Shown here: positions 45,923-46,590 of the stretch, piece by piece | Layout of the letters: each line of letters starts with the position of its first letter | Position numbering within the stretch: position 1 is the stretch's first letter | Source: a virus | DNA length: 46,590 nucleotides | Virus record (IMG/VR): IMGVR_UViG_3300033048_000051 | Coordinates: 1 to 46,590 of that record | Reading direction: 5' to 3' (one strand) | The notes under the pieces: model-generated | The model's database searches: none | The model's input: only the letters and a program-made list of their open reading frames with translations | Told to the model about the DNA's origin: nothing | Position numbers and translations under genes: made by a program

Positions 45923-46234
45923 ATGGGAATGAACGTATTAGATGGTACCAGACGAGCTATAGCTTTCGGGCAGGACACAAGTTTTGCAACAGCGGTTGGC
46001 TTACCGTCACAAGGAACAGACCAGGGGAATGTTGTTCCTTCTGAGGCGAGGGTAGCAATTATACAGGCAACAGGTGCGGCACTTGTATGGCGGGATGATG
46101 GTACAGACCCCACTACAACAGCAGGTATGACTCTTGCAGCAGGCGAGAGTTTTTTATATGTGGGTGATTTACGTGCTATGCGGATAATAGAGTCGAGCAC
46201 TTCTTCTGTATGTAATGTAGCTTATTATGCCTAG
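45923..46234 (+). CDS. Small beta-rich virion protein, partner of the fibre
   Basis: 103 residues. RVAIIQATGAALVWRDDGTDP, GMTLAAGESFLYVGDLRAMRI and the terminal NVAYYA form a beta-sandwich pattern; similar small proteins are known beside phage head genes. Its stop region overlaps the start of the downstream fibre by eight bases. The left end of the window carries the tail of a relative. GAGGAAACAAAG upstream of the ATG. Confidence 0.6.
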   Translation: MGMNVLDGTRRAIAFGQDTSFATAVGLPSQGTDQGNVVPSEARVAIIQATGAALVWRDDGTDPTTTAGMTLAAGESFLYVGDLRAMRIIESSTSSVCNVAYYA

Positions 46235-46590
46235 AGCTTACGCACACATAGCCATGTACGGTTTTGGTGCCTTTCAGGGTGCTAGTGGCTCGGGACTGTC
46301 TAACTGTGTTATACTGGATATGCCTCTTACTTCCGGCTTAGGAAGCAACATAGGCTTTGCAACTTCAATACGACCATCTAACGGTACTGTGCTGGATTTT
46401 GAACAAGTGATGCACGAATGCCTTGATAATGAGGTAAGAGAGTCGGGGGCTAGGCGTGTACATAATAGAATTAAGAAAAGTGATGATTTAAGTGACGTGG
46501 GTGTGAAGAACGGGTGGGGATACCTGGGGAATGACACTATCGTGTTTACCCCGAATTCTGAGTTGAGACTAAACGGAGTTGATTTAGCCG
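46227..46590 (+). CDS. Fibre-like protein, alternative N-terminus (truncated by window end)
   Basis: Begins MPRAYAHIAMYGFGAFQGAS..., 42 codons unlike the left copy's 39, then continues exactly as the left fibre from GFATSIRPSNG through the 239-bp repeat, in the same frame. The window stops inside it. If the genome is circular, this N-terminus would be the first part of an alternative fibre gene. Confidence 0.7.
   Translation, partial: MPRAYAHIAMYGFGAFQGASGSGLSNCVILDMPLTSGLGSNIGFATSIRPSNGTVLDFEQVMHECLDNEVRESGARRVHNRIKKSDDLSDVGVKNGWGYLGNDTIVFTPNSELRLNGVDLA
46352..46590 (+). repeat. 239-bp direct repeat, right copy
   Basis: Identical to 218-456. The left flank differs from the left copy. It runs to the last base of the window. 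Confidence 0.97.

Noticed and set aside
1-46590. Diversity-generating retroelement to explain the variable fibre N-terminus
   Set aside because: No reverse transcriptase or template/variable repeat pair with adenine-biased differences is present; the differences extend over whole segments, including the upstream gene.

Overview
The window looks like a nearly complete genome of a short-tailed (podovirus-type) double-stranded DNA phage of a Gram-negative, probably aquatic gammaproteobacterial host. Reasons: a terminase/portal/scaffold/capsid block; P22 gp4-like and gp10-like tail accessory proteins with no tape-measure or tail-tube gene; three P22-type ejection proteins; an M15 peptidoglycan peptidase; a Sec-signal outer-membrane barrel protein; and sigma70-like promoters with no phage RNA polymerase. 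The phage and host assignments are inference; no database was searched.

Layout. (1) 1-16017, + strand: fibre and carbohydrate-binding proteins, tail accessory proteins, ejection proteins, lysis genes. (2) 16038-36441, - strand: early and middle region with replication and nucleotide genes (class II ribonucleotide reductase, endonuclease VII, SSB-like protein, family A DNA polymerase, TOPRIM primase-helicase, PD-(D/E)XK nuclease), a metallophosphoesterase, counter-restriction genes (ArdA, Mom-like acyltransferase), a pentapeptide-repeat protein and about 40 very small genes, many coupled by ATGA overlaps. (3) 36442-37445: AT-rich divergent control region. (4) 37446-46234, + strand: small and large terminase, portal, a GroES-like co-chaperonin, scaffold-like protein, decoration-like protein, major capsid protein, a small beta protein, then the start of a second fibre gene that runs off the end.

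Main discovery candidate: the leftward early region contains integron-type gene cassettes. Two are complete (16858-17184 and 29260-29587). Each ends in an imperfect-palindrome attC-like site, and the outer arm of that site is the reverse complement (exact or one mismatch) of the bases that begin the same cassette, which is the hallmark of a circularisable cassette. Several remnants (at 17515, 20809-21441, 26084, 26935 and 29588-29850) carry single half-sites; one of them carries the Mom-like gene. No integron integrase is visible, so a host enzyme would have to supply recombination.

Second candidate: a 239-bp exact repeat (218-456 and 46352-46590) inside a fibre gene is preceded at the two ends by different but related sequence, giving two alternative fibre N-termini, each fused by overlap to its own version of a small beta protein. 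This means a tandem fibre module, population variation, or an assembly breakpoint.

How the genes work together: host RNA polymerase would transcribe left from the control region to express counter-defence and replication genes, and right to express packaging and head genes. If the genome is circular or terminally redundant, the right end continues into the fibre, tail and lysis block at the left end. Beyond the large conserved proteins, functions are mostly inferred from sequence motifs recognised by eye.
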